A stretch of DNA of 37,000 bases from Acetobacteraceae bacterium (GTDB taxonomy: Bacteria; Pseudomonadota; Alphaproteobacteria; Acetobacterales; Acetobacteraceae). Each line of letters begins with the position of its first letter. The stretch's first letter is position 1. Below are positions 1 to 7,255 of this stretch, piece after piece. The translations under genes were made by a program, and so were the position numbers. The notes below the pieces were generated by a model that ran no database searches, had not been told where the DNA came from, and was given only the letters and a program-made list of their open reading frames with translations. Where the stretch lies: assembly GCA_030041375.1 (NCBI GenBank), contig JASHOA010000047.1, positions 1 through 37,000 on the forward strand. The letters run 5' to 3'.

Positions 1-2
1 CC

Positions 3-557
3 TCGCCGCTGCTCTTGCGGGATGCGGGCGGGCGGCGGTTCCGGCGCGGCCAGCTTGTGCACGCGGCGCTGCAGCACCTGCCGGCGGCCTCGCCCAAGCG
101 GCGGGCGGAGGCGGTCCGGCGCTTCTTTGCCCAGGCGGCGCCGGAGCTGCCGCCGGAAGAGGTGGCGGCGCAGGTGGCGGCGGTCCTGGGCGTGCTCAGC
201 CATCCTGATCTCGCGGAATTGTTCGGCCCGGAAGGGCGCGCCGAGGTGCCGCTGACGGGATTCGTCGGCGGCAATGTCGTCGGCGGGCTGGTGGATCGGC
301 TGGCCGTGCTGCCCGATCGGGTGCTGGTGGCGGACTTCAAGACCAACCGCCGCCCGCCGGAGACGGTTGCGGAAACGCCGCCTCTCTACCTCAGGCAGTT
401 GGCACTCTACCGCGCCGTGTTGAGGGAGATGTTTCCCGACCGGCCGCTCACGGCGGCGCTGGTCTGGACGGAAACGGGCCGTGTCGATGTGCTGCCCGGC
501 ACGCTGCTCGATCGGCACAACCCTGCCAGCGACGAAGCTGGGGCTTCCCCCGCTTGA
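3..557 (+). CDS. addA: AddA double-strand break repair helicase-nuclease, C-terminal end (5' end outside window)
   Basis: This is the last ~184 codons of AddA, the helicase-nuclease subunit of the AddAB complex that processes DNA double-strand ends for RecA-dependent recombination. The visible part is the RecB-type nuclease domain of the PD-(D/E)XK fold. It shows the entry motif FRRGQLVHAAL, then GLVDRL with its metal-binding Asp, VADFKTN with the catalytic Asp and Lys, and the YLRQLALY helix that follows in this family. The reading frame is open to the left edge, so the gene begins outside the window and no internal start should be used. trxA follows 54 bases downstream on the same strand, an order I associate with Rhodospirillales. 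The protein is cut by the window, not visibly broken. Confidence 0.9.
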   Translation, partial: SPLLLRDAGGRRFRRGQLVHAALQHLPAASPKRRAEAVRRFFAQAAPELPPEEVAAQVAAVLGVLSHPDLAELFGPEGRAEVPLTGFVGGNVVGGLVDRLAVLPDRVLVADFKTNRRPPETVAETPPLYLRQLALYRAVLREMFPDRPLTAALVWTETGRVDVLPGTLLDRHNPASDEAGASPA

Positions 558-611
558 CCCGTCGTTGCCGCGGTCTAACTCCATCGGCGTTTGTCCGCGC
601 AGGAATGAGCG

Positions 612-947
612 ATGAGCGAGAACACGAAGGCAGTTACCGACGGCAGCTTTGCAACCGATGTGCTGGCCGCATCCGGGCCGGTGCTGGTCGATTTCTGGGC
701 GGAATGGTGCGGGCCGTGCCGCATGATCGGCCCGGCACTCGAGGAGCTGGCGGGTGAGTTCGCCGGCCGGCTCACGGTTGCCAAGGTCAACATCGACGAA
801 AACCCGGAAACGCCTTCGACTTACGCGGTGCGCGGAATTCCGACCCTGATTCTCTTCAAGGGTGGCAAGCCCGCTGCAACGCAGGTCGGTGCCGCGCCGA
901 AGAGCCGGCTCAAGGCCTGGATCGAAAGCAGCCTGAAAGCCTCCTAG
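612..947 (+). CDS. trxA: Thioredoxin
   Basis: A 111-residue thioredoxin, the usual size, acting as cytoplasmic disulfide reductant. The active-site motif WCGPC lies at residues 32-36 (redox cysteines 33 and 36), and the conserved cis-proline is Pro77 in the RGIPTL segment. The chosen ATG gives an N-terminus that aligns with known thioredoxins without extension. It lies 54 bases after addA and may be cotranscribed with it. A strong hairpin about 70 bases downstream probably ends the transcript. Nothing unusual is visible. Confidence 0.96.
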   Translation: MSENTKAVTDGSFATDVLAASGPVLVDFWAEWCGPCRMIGPALEELAGEFAGRLTVAKVNIDENPETPSTYAVRGIPTLILFKGGKPAATQVGAAPKSRLKAWIESSLKAS

Positions 948-1018
948 ATCAATATGGCTTCTGGCGGAATCGCGGGGCGGTCCGCCAAAGCCATGCCATT
1001 GATCGAGAAGATAAACGA

Positions 1019-1049
1019 AGAGCGGGATGATCGAAAATCATCCCGCTCT
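1019..1049. terminator. Perfect 13-bp hairpin after trxA
   Basis: AGAGCGGGATGAT at 1019-1031 pairs perfectly with ATCATCCCGCTCT at 1037-1049 around a CGAAA loop. It lies between trxA and the next gene. On the plus strand no T run follows. On the minus strand the stem is followed by a T-rich stretch (TCGTTTATCTTC), so it would work better as a terminator for antisense transcription, or as an RNA 3' stabiliser for trxA. Confidence 0.6.
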
Positions 1050-1134
1050 GAGGCTTCGCTGGCGCGGCTTCGGAGCGGTTGACATCGGCGGCATTCCCTC
1101 CGACCTCTGGGCCTTGAGGCGGAGGAGGATCATC

Positions 1135-1455
1135 ATGGTTGACATGGGTCTGAACGAAGCCGCAGCCGAGCCCGGCGTTATCAGGGCCGAGTTCGCCAAG
1201 CTGCGTGAGGAGCTGGCGAGCATCCGGGAGATGCTGACGACGACAGGGGCCGACATCCTTTCGGGGCCCAAGGCGGCCGCCGAAAGCCGGCTGGCCTCGC
1301 TGCAAGGGGAAGTGGAAAAACTCGCCGCCGAGCTGAAGGGCCAGGGCAGTGAAGTGCTGCAGCGGATCGACCACAAGGTGCAGGAGCGACCGCTGACCAG
1401 CATTGCCGTGGCATTCGGCGTCGGGCTACTCGCCGCGCAGCTTTTGCGCCGCTGA
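1135..1455 (+). CDS. DUF883-like (ElaB/YqjD type) small protein with C-terminal membrane anchor
   Basis: A 106-residue protein. The first ~75 residues are charged, helical and probably coiled coil (KLREELASIREML, LASLQGEVEKLAAELKG). After the linker KVQERPLTSIAVAFG comes one C-terminal hydrophobic segment, about residues 86-104. This order matches the DUF883/ElaB-YqjD family of inner-membrane anchored proteins, some of which bind ribosomes in stationary phase; whether this one does is unknown. The ATG at 1135 has a strong GGAGGAGG Shine-Dalgarno at 1121-1128. An earlier ATG at 1027 lies inside the terminator-like hairpin and adds residues unlike the family, so it was rejected. The next gene starts 10 bases downstream, suggesting a pair. 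Confidence 0.75.
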   Translation: MVDMGLNEAAAEPGVIRAEFAKLREELASIREMLTTTGADILSGPKAAAESRLASLQGEVEKLAAELKGQGSEVLQRIDHKVQERPLTSIAVAFGVGLLAAQLLRR

Positions 1456-1465
1456 TCTTTCGCAC

Positions 1466-1813
1466 GTGCTGCTCCAGCGCCTCGGCCTTGCGGTCGCTGC
1501 CGGGCTCGTGGCGCTGGTCGGCCTGGGATTCCTGCTGGCAGCCGCCGACTTCCGGCTGGAGGAGAGGTTTCCTCCCTGGCTGGCGGCCGCGATCGTCGGC
1601 GGGGTGCTGATCGTTGTGGCGGCGATCCTGCTGTGGGCAGGGTTGCATCGTCGGCGCATGCGGCAGCTGGCGCCGGAGGACGTGGTGCTCGCCGCCCTTC
1701 GCCTGGTTGTTCGCTCGGTGCGCGCGGCGCCTGAAAAAGCGCTGATTGCGGCCTTGATTGCCGGCGTGGTGAGCGAATGGCTGGGGAAAAATCGCGACCG
1801 CGAGAAAAGGTAA
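1466..1813 (+). CDS. Small protein with two membrane segments, partner of the DUF883-like protein
   Basis: About 115 residues if translation starts at GTG 1466. Two strongly hydrophobic segments (roughly residues 7-27 and 38-60) are followed by HRRRMR and a charged, amphipathic tail ending KNRDREKR. A third weakly hydrophobic stretch (EKALIAALIAGVVSEWL) lies near the C-terminus. The layout, directly after a DUF883-like gene, resembles YqjE/holin-like companions of YqjD, but I cannot assign a function. A start at ATG 1403 is possible but would overlap the upstream gene by 53 bases and add a polar, family-unlike leader, so the GTG is preferred. Confidence 0.55.
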   Translation: MLLQRLGLAVAAGLVALVGLGFLLAAADFRLEERFPPWLAAAIVGGVLIVVAAILLWAGLHRRRMRQLAPEDVVLAALRLVVRSVRAAPEKALIAALIAGVVSEWLGKNRDREKR

Positions 1814-1828
1814 GCGGCCGGCGCCAGA

Positions 1829-1858
1829 CTCAACCCACGAAGTCTCAACCCACGAAGT
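1829..1858. repeat. Perfect 15-bp tandem duplication across a stop codon
   Basis: CTCAACCCACGAAGT occurs twice head to tail, at 1829-1843 and 1844-1858. The second copy contains the stop codon and last residues (HFVG) of the minus-strand PLP enzyme; the first copy lies just after that stop. This looks like a recent slippage duplication. Confidence 0.9.
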
Positions 1859-3203
1859 GCAGCCTGGTGAAGCGCTGACGGAAGGCGGTCACTTCGCGGC
1901 CCAGCGCGTTGGAGGGTGCCGGACTTTCGAGTGCGCGGGCGATGTAGGAGGCAAGCTCGGGCATGTCGGCGGGGCCCATGCCCCAGCGGACGATCTCCGG
2001 GGTGCCGAATCTCAGGCCGTTGAGGTCTCCGAAGACCGGAGCGATGGGCAGGCCGATACCCGAGGCAAGCAGGTTCGCCTGGCGGAGTCGCCTGGCGGCA
2101 GCCTGGCCACCGCCGTAGCGGGCGGCTTCGACGGCAAGCTGGTGGGAGCGGGTGGCACCGCGTGTGGCGGCAAAAACCGGGACGCCGCGGAGAACGAGGG
2201 CTTCGGCGAGTGAGCGGGCGGTTTCCGCCATCTGGGCGGCGTAGGCGCGGCCGTGGCGCTTCCAGTCGAGCAGGGTGATCGCGAGGGCGGCAGACTTGGC
2301 CACATCGAAGTTGGCGGTGAGGCCGGGATAGGCGATCGCCTCGAGGCGGCGGGCGAGTTCGGGCTCGGTGGTCAGGATCAGCCCCGAGGGCGGGCCGCCG
2401 AGGGACTTGTAGGTGCTCATCGTCATGACGTGAGCGCCTTCCGCGAGCGGCTGCTGCCAGGCGTGCCCGGCGATCATCCCGGAGAGATGCGCCGCATCGA
2501 AGAGGAGAAAAGCGCCGATTTCGTCAGCGATGGCGCGCAACTCGCGGACGGGATGGGGGAAGAGATTGAGGCTGCCGCCGATGGTGATGAGCTTCGGGCG
2601 CAGCCGCCTCGCATCGGCGTGCAAGGCATCGACATCGACCGTGTAATGATCCGGATCGACCGGCGCCGGGTGGGTGAGGATGCCATAGCAGCCGGCGGCA
2701 CCGGCACGATGGTGCGTGACGTGCCCGCCGATCTCGGGCGGCGGGGCGATGATCGTTTCGCCGGCGCGGGTGGTCGCCATGAAGACGTAGAGATTGGCGA
2801 TTGCGCCTGATGGTACGCGGATCTCCACGAAGGGAGCGGCGAATACTTCGGCGGCGAGTTCGGCAGCGATGATTTCGATCTGCTCGATCGCTTCCAGGCC
2901 CATTTCGTACTTGTCGGCGGGATAGCCGAGCGAAGCACGGGTACCGAGCCCTTGTGCGAGTGCGGCCTCGGCCGCCGGATTCAGGACGTTGCTCGCCGGA
3001 TTCAGGTTGACGGCGATGCGTTCGTGGATGGTGCGGTTCTCGGCGATCAGGCCGGCCAGGGTATGGGCGGTTGATTCGGTATCCGCGGCGGCGACGCTGC
3101 CGGCGACCCGCCGGATGAGCCGCTCGGATGCTTCCGGTATCCAGGGCCTTTCTGCGAGCATCTTCTGGGCGGCTTTTCCGGGCGGCAGAATGCCGTCAGC
3201 CAA
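1845..3203 (-). CDS. PLP-dependent enzyme of the serine hydroxymethyltransferase fold
   Basis: A 452-residue fold-type I PLP enzyme. The cofactor motif DAAHLSG (Asp236, His239) corresponds to DxAHxxG of serine hydroxymethyltransferases. Lys266 in [12 protein letters not shown] is the expected Schiff-base lysine, where true GlyA has THKTLRGPRGG. The general layout follows GlyA (N-terminal [25 protein letters not shown], then the NLNPASNV region). The altered K-loop, the shifted N-terminus and the position next to ndk suggest a divergent aldolase or hydroxymethyltransferase acting on serine-, threonine- or alpha-methylserine-like substrates rather than housekeeping GlyA; that is inference. The start at ATG 3203 overlaps the stop of ndk by 8 bases, so the two are translated together. 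The 3' end carries a 15-bp tandem duplication. Confidence 0.8.
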   Translation of the reverse strand: MADGILPPGKAAQKMLAERPWIPEASERLIRRVAGSVAAADTESTAHTLAGLIAENRTIHERIAVNLNPASNVLNPAAEAALAQGLGTRASLGYPADKYEMGLEAIEQIEIIAAELAAEVFAAPFVEIRVPSGAIANLYVFMATTRAGETIIAPPPEIGGHVTHHRAGAAGCYGILTHPAPVDPDHYTVDVDALHADARRLRPKLITIGGSLNLFPHPVRELRAIADEIGAFLLFDAAHLSGMIAGHAWQQPLAEGAHVMTMSTYKSLGGPPSGLILTTEPELARRLEAIAYPGLTANFDVAKSAALAITLLDWKRHGRAYAAQMAETARSLAEALVLRGVPVFAATRGATRSHQLAVEAARYGGGQAAARRLRQANLLASGIGLPIAPVFGDLNGLRFGTPEIVRWGMGPADMPELASYIARALESPAPSNALGREVTAFRQRFTRLHFVG

Positions 3204-3618
3204 CGATTTCGGCCGGTGTGAAGAAGAAGCCGATCTCGCTCACAGCGTTTTCCGGCGAATCCGAGCCGTGTACGGAATTGGCCTCGATGCTTTCGGCGAA
3301 GCGCGCGCGGATCGTGTTGCGCTCGGCCTTGGCGGGATCGGTCGCGCCCATGACTGTGCGGTTGCGCTCGACTGCGTTCTCCCCCTCCAGCACCTGGACG
3401 ACCACCGGGCCGGAAATCATGAAGTTCACGAGGTCCTTGAAGAAGGGGCGGGCGCGGTGCACGGCATAGAAGGCTTCTGCCTGCTCGCGCGTCAGGCGAA
3501 TTCGCTTCTGGGCGACGATGCGAAGGCCGGATTCTTCCAGCATGCTGTTGATCGCGCCGGTGAGGTTGCGACGGGTCGCGTCGGGCTTGATGATGGAAAG
3601 GGTGCGGCTTTGCGCCAT
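3196..3618 (-). CDS. ndk: Nucleoside diphosphate kinase
   Basis: A 140-residue Ndk, the standard length, transferring the gamma-phosphate of ATP to nucleoside diphosphates. The phosphoryl-accepting histidine is His117 in the signature NSVHGSDS. The N-terminus [14 protein letters not shown] is the classic Ndk start, so ATG 3618 is preferred over in-frame codons further upstream. It is the first gene of a two-gene unit, overlapping the SHMT-fold gene by 8 bases. It is the last clearly housekeeping gene before the catabolic region. Confidence 0.96.
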   Translation of the reverse strand: MAQSRTLSIIKPDATRRNLTGAINSMLEESGLRIVAQKRIRLTREQAEAFYAVHRARPFFKDLVNFMISGPVVVQVLEGENAVERNRTVMGATDPAKAERNTIRARFAESIEANSVHGSDSPENAVSEIGFFFTPAEIVG

Positions 3619-3754
3619 TGCGTATTCCGGGAAGGGTTGGAGGAATGTCCCGATCGGCGATGACCGGCGCGTGGATTTAGACGTGTTGTGATGGCCCGAC
3701 AAGCCCGGCGGCGGGTGCTCCACCGTGCGCGATCACCGGCGGAAAGGGCGCAAC

Positions 3755-4432
3755 CTACCTGCGCTCGGCCACCGGGTAAGCGGGTGCGGATTGCGGGTCG
3801 AGCGCGCGTGCGACATAGGCGTCGAGCTGTGGCTTGTAGATGGACCAGGTCTCGGAGAGCGCGCCGATCGGATCGGTGGCGTGCCAGTCGATTCGGAGAT
3901 CGGCGACTGGCCACGGCACCTCGCGCACCAACAGCATGCCGGCCGAGTGCACAGGCGCCGTTTCTCCCCCTGCTTGCAAGCCGGCGGCGAGCGCCGCGAG
4001 AAGCCGGTCTCCGAGATGATCGAGCGGGCGGGAGAGAAAGGTCTCGAGCATCCGTTCCGGCACTCGCCGATCCGCGAGAATGTTGCCGGCTGCCGCCGCT
4101 CCCTCGGCAGAGACGGCATGGTGGATGCCGAGGGTGTGCGCGCCGGAGAAGACCGCGCTTCGACCGCTGCGGTCGAGCAGTGCAAGCTGGCGGAATTCGA
4201 TGTGCGGTGCCGTTGCCTTGAGCCGGGCCAGCGCCTCCTCGGCCGAGGCGCCGCTTGCCATCAGCTCGAGCCCCTGCGGTCCCAGCCGCGGGTCGGTGAT
4301 GTTCTGGGTGGCAACCACGCCGACCCCGGCACGCGCATGCGCGCAGCGCGCGGCAACAGCCGGGCTGGAGGACGAGATGGCGATTCCGAACATCCCGCTC
4401 CGTTCACAATGTCCGATGATGGAGAAGGTCAT
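3755..4432 (-). CDS. DUF1028 family protein, Ntn-hydrolase-like
   Basis: A 225-residue DUF1028 protein. DUF1028 is placed in the Ntn-hydrolase superfamily, and the sequence fits: it starts Met-Thr, so removal of Met1 would expose Thr2 as a possible N-terminal nucleophile. Family segments follow: SIIGHCERSGMFGIAISS, VVATQNITDP, GAAAAGNIL near residue 112, and a glycine-rich stretch around 151-165. Substrate and reaction are not established for the family. ATG 4432 is chosen because longer starts would bury the Thr2 nucleophile. It begins 4 bases after the RidA-family gene, so the two are cotranscribed. It is the last gene of the UbiD-HpaB unit. Confidence 0.8.
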   Translation of the reverse strand: MTFSIIGHCERSGMFGIAISSSSPAVAARCAHARAGVGVVATQNITDPRLGPQGLELMASGASAEEALARLKATAPHIEFRQLALLDRSGRSAVFSGAHTLGIHHAVSAEGAAAAGNILADRRVPERMLETFLSRPLDHLGDRLLAALAAGLQAGGETAPVHSAGMLLVREVPWPVADLRIDWHATDPIGALSETWSIYKPQLDAYVARALDPQSAPAYPVAERR

Positions 4433-4436
4433 CGCT

Positions 4437-4856
4437 TCACGCCTCATCGGGAATGACGGCCGTGGCATCGATTTCGACCAGCCATTCCGGCCGGGCGAGG
4501 GCAACGACGACGAGCCCGGTGCAAACGGGATGCACGCCACGGATGTGCTCACCCATCGCCCGATACACCGCTTCGCGATGACGAATGTCGGTCAGATAGA
4601 CGACGAGCTTGGTCAGGTGGCGCATTGTTCCGCCGGCTTCGGTGATGAGGCTCCGAATGTTCTGCATCGCCTTGTGCGTCTGGGCGGCGGGATCGGCGAT
4701 TCCGACATTGGCCGAACTGTCGAGGTCCTGGCCGACCTGGCCGCGCAGAAAGATGATGCGCCCGCGCGCCACCACCGCCTGGCAGAGATCGTCGTCGAGT
4801 CGCTGCTCGGGATAGGTGTTGCGGGTATTGAACGGGCGAATGCGCTGGTGTTCCAT
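4437..4856 (-). CDS. RidA (YjgF/YER057c/UK114) family protein lacking the imine-deaminase arginine
   Basis: A 139-residue RidA-family protein, usual size, expected to form trimers with active sites between subunits. Family regions are visible: FLRGQVGQD, QTHKAMQNIRSLITEAGG, TKLVVYLTDI and the C-terminal WLVEIDATAV with the conserved Glu (residue 129). Canonical RidA proteins have P-A-R-S-C/T with the catalytic arginine (Arg105 in E. coli RidA). Here the same place reads PVCTG (residues 110-114), so Arg is replaced by Cys112 and classical 2-aminoacrylate deamination is unlikely. RidA relatives also include RutC and 2-aminomuconate deaminases. The ATG at 4856 follows an AGGGAAAG-like ribosome site. 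Its position between an HpaB-type monooxygenase and DUF1028 suggests it handles an intermediate of that pathway. Confidence 0.88.
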   Translation of the reverse strand: MEHQRIRPFNTRNTYPEQRLDDDLCQAVVARGRIIFLRGQVGQDLDSSANVGIADPAAQTHKAMQNIRSLITEAGGTMRHLTKLVVYLTDIRHREAVYRAMGEHIRGVHPVCTGLVVVALARPEWLVEIDATAVIPDEA

Positions 4857-4947
4857 TTCTTTCCCTTCGAAGTGCAGACTCGCCGCCGCGGAGTAAGCCT
4901 TCTGCCGCGGCCGCGATCGCAATTTGGACTCCGTTGCGGCCGCGGAC

Positions 4948-6471
4948 CTACTCCGCGGCGCGGCGGGCGGCTGGAGAGCCCTCGAACCATTGCCGGACGG
5001 CGCTGTCCCCGGCGGTCGGGCGGACGCCCTGCATCACCCGCTCCGAGAGACCGGCCGCGCACCGGACCAGGGACAGCGGACCGTCCCAGCCGAAGCTGCG
5101 ATAGACGGCGGCCAGATGCGCAAAGGGCGGCGACTGGGCGAAGAGCTGGAAGGTCAGCCGGTGTCCCGCGTAGTCGGAATTCAGGAGATCGCGCGCGAAG
5201 GCGAGCAGCCTGCGGCGGTCCTCTGCCTGCCAGTTCTCGTTGACGGAGTAGAATTTTTCCATCCAGGGGCGCGTCTCCGGCGCCTCGAAACAGGCCTTGT
5301 CGGGCGTGACGCAAATCTGGCCGCCGCATAGTTCGCGGGCGATGTGCATCATGTGATGCAGTTGCGTGCAGGCCAGCACGCGGCCGCAATAAAGCAACGA
5401 CTGGTTCGGCATCAGAAGCCCGCCCGGGCTCGGCTCGGCGAGTGTGATGGCAGCCGTCAGGTGAGCGTTGATGCCTTCGCGGTAGACGGCGAGGTCGGCC
5501 AGCTTCTCCTGCACCGCCTGCTGCTTGTCGAGCCCGGTTTGCCGGACGTTGAAGAGGGCGGCGCCGATCATCATGTCGGCGAGTTTGAGGATGCGCTGCA
5601 CAAAGGCAAACGCCGAGTAGCGGTGCAGCGTGGCGCGAATATAGGCGGCCGCCCTGGTATGGCGGTAAAAGAGGACATTCTCCCAAGGGACCAGGACATC
5701 GTCGAAAATGACCAACGTGTCGACCTCGTCGAAGTGGTTGCTGAGCGGATAGTCTTCGGCCGGCGCCCGGCCGACGAAACCGGTGCGGCAGATGAACTTG
5801 AGGCCCGGGGAGGCGAGGTCGCAGATGAAGCCGAGAGCATAGTCGGAATAGGCGCTGTTGCCCCAGTTGGCGATGGTCGGCTTGACGAAGGCCTGGTTGG
5901 CGTAGGCGGCCGCGGTCTCGTACTTGGCGCCGCGGACGACGATGCCGGCGTCGGTTTCGCGCACCAGGTGCAGCAGCATGTCGGGATCCTGATCCTGCGG
6001 CGGCTTGGAACGATCGCCTTTCGGATCGGTATTGGCAGAGACATGGAACGGGTCGCCGACGAGCACCCGCGTGATGTGGGTTTCGATGTTGCGGGCGAAC
6101 TGGGGATCGACCTCGTTGAGCACGTCGCGCCCGTCATAGAGCGACCACATCTCGCCGACCGTTTCGTCTCCGACGCGGGTCACCACGCCGCCGATCGCCT
6201 CCAGCACGGTATCGACGGCGCGCCGCTTGTCCCACCAGTCCTGCGGCAGGCGCGGCAGCTTGTTGCCCACCGCGTTGCGCTCGCCCTCGGCAGAATAGGA
6301 CATGATATCGGCGGTCTCCGGCTCGTGCGCCATGTCGTAGATTCGGGCGCGAATATCGACCAGAGGCCTGAACATCGGGTGCGCGGTCACGTCGCGCACG
6401 CGCTCGCCGTTGACGTAGATCTCCCGGGCGTCGCGAATGGAGTCACGATATTGCTGGCCGGTACGGATCAT
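4948..6471 (-). CDS. HpaB-family FADH2-dependent monooxygenase (4-hydroxyphenylacetate 3-hydroxylase type)
   Basis: A 507-residue protein of the HpaB family (acyl-CoA dehydrogenase-like fold), the oxygenase part of two-component flavin systems that hydroxylate phenolic or related rings. Family blocks are clear: RTGQQYRDSIRDAREIYVNG at the N-terminus, TDPKGDRS at 148-155, ETDAGIVVRGAK near 172-183, and FDDVLVPWENVLFYR. The related 4-hydroxybutyryl-CoA dehydratases carry iron-sulfur cysteines near residue 100. Here that stretch is RVGDE, so a monooxygenase role is favoured. No HpaC-type flavin reductase is in the window; reduced flavin must come from elsewhere. Neighbours are UbiX/UbiD upstream (124-base gap) and RidA/DUF1028 downstream (91-base gap). 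The substrate is unknown. Confidence 0.88.
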   Translation of the reverse strand: MIRTGQQYRDSIRDAREIYVNGERVRDVTAHPMFRPLVDIRARIYDMAHEPETADIMSYSAEGERNAVGNKLPRLPQDWWDKRRAVDTVLEAIGGVVTRVGDETVGEMWSLYDGRDVLNEVDPQFARNIETHITRVLVGDPFHVSANTDPKGDRSKPPQDQDPDMLLHLVRETDAGIVVRGAKYETAAAYANQAFVKPTIANWGNSAYSDYALGFICDLASPGLKFICRTGFVGRAPAEDYPLSNHFDEVDTLVIFDDVLVPWENVLFYRHTRAAAYIRATLHRYSAFAFVQRILKLADMMIGAALFNVRQTGLDKQQAVQEKLADLAVYREGINAHLTAAITLAEPSPGGLLMPNQSLLYCGRVLACTQLHHMMHIARELCGGQICVTPDKACFEAPETRPWMEKFYSVNENWQAEDRRRLLAFARDLLNSDYAGHRLTFQLFAQSPPFAHLAAVYRSFGWDGPLSLVRCAAGLSERVMQGVRPTAGDSAVRQWFEGSPAARRAAE

Positions 6472-6501
6472 GGCGCACTTTCTCCTTGCCCTCGGCGCCG
6501 G

Positions 6502-6533
6502 ACTTCAGCACGAGGTAACTTCAGCACGAGGTA
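6502..6533. repeat. Perfect 16-bp tandem duplication upstream of the HpaB-type gene
   Basis: ACTTCAGCACGAGGTA is present twice head to tail, at 6502-6517 and 6518-6533, 30-60 bases upstream of the monooxygenase start codon. It could change leader structure or be a neutral slippage product. Confidence 0.9.
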
Positions 6534-6536
6534 TAT

Positions 6537-6558
6537 GCCGCCGGTGAGGCCCGGCGGC
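6537..6558. other. GC-rich 8-bp hairpin between ubiX and the HpaB-type gene
   Basis: GCCGCCGG at 6537-6544 pairs perfectly with CCGGCGGC at 6551-6558 around a 6-base loop. It lies in the 124-base gap after ubiX. No T run follows on the minus strand, so a simple terminator is doubtful; a partial attenuator or mRNA processing site is possible. Confidence 0.35.
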
Positions 6559-6595
6559 GGGCGTCCGGCAGCACGACGATCCGCCCGGCAATGCG

Positions 6596-7255
6596 CTATG
6601 GATGGTCATTGTCGGCGGCGGGGCCGGTACCGGCAGTCGGATCTTTCCACCTTTTCACCACCCCGATGTCGAGCCCGAAGAGGTCGAGAACGCGGCCGAG
6701 CGAGTGGTCGATCATCTCTTCGATGCTGGCCGGCTTGGCATAGAGGGCCGGCACGGGCGGATAGATGATGGCGCCGATTTCGGTTGCCGAGACCATGGCC
6801 CGCAAATGCCCGAGATGGAGTGGCGTCTCGCGAACCATCAGGACCAGCCTGCGGCGTTCCTTGAGCGTGACGTCAGCCGCCCGCGTCAGCAGCGAGCTCG
6901 AGGCAGAGGTGGCGATTTCTGCCAGGCTCCGCATGGAGCACGGGGCGACAATCATGCCGAGGGTCGGGAACGAGCCGCTCGAGATCGAGGCCGCCATGTC
7001 CTGCGGCGGATATGCGACATCGGCGAGCGCGGAGACTTCGGAAGGGCTAAGCCCGGTCTCGTGACGGATCGTGAGATGCGCCGTGCGGCTGATGACCAGG
7101 TGAATTTCGTGGCCGGTGGCACGCAGCAACTGGAGCAGCCGGACGCCGTAATAGGCACCTGAAGCGCCGCTGATGCCGACGATGATCCGCTTCCTGGCGG
7201 GAGTGGCATCCACCGCGGGCGGATTGTGGCCCGCGGTTTTTTCTTCGGGTTTCAT
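6596..7255 (-). CDS. ubiX: UbiX-family flavin prenyltransferase
   Basis: A 219-residue UbiX/Pad1-type protein, slightly longer than usual because of a ~20-residue hydrophilic leader. UbiX joins dimethylallyl phosphate to FMN to make prenylated FMN, the cofactor of UbiD decarboxylases. Visible features are the flavin-binding GISGASGAYYG near residue 27, the MIVAPCSMRSLAEIAT segment, the LVLMVRETPLHLGHL segment and the C-terminal DHSLGRVLDLFGLD. ATG 7255 overlaps the TGA of the TIGR02444 gene (ATGA), so translation is probably coupled. It is the only UbiX in the window and could serve both UbiD proteins encoded here. Confidence 0.93.
   Translation of the reverse strand: MKPEEKTAGHNPPAVDATPARKRIIVGISGASGAYYGVRLLQLLRATGHEIHLVISRTAHLTIRHETGLSPSEVSALADVAYPPQDMAASISSGSFPTLGMIVAPCSMRSLAEIATSASSSLLTRAADVTLKERRRLVLMVRETPLHLGHLRAMVSATEIGAIIYPPVPALYAKPASIEEMIDHSLGRVLDLFGLDIGVVKRWKDPTAGTGPAADNDHP

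Noticed and set aside
1027-1134. Upstream ATG that would extend the DUF883-like protein by 36 residues
   Set aside because: The ATG lies inside the 13-bp hairpin stem, lacks a ribosome site, and the extension is not family-like.
5344-6768. Long plus-strand open frame (474 codons) opposite the HpaB-type gene
   Set aside because: It is antisense to a gene with clear family motifs, has low-complexity composition and no domain; high GC makes such shadows common.
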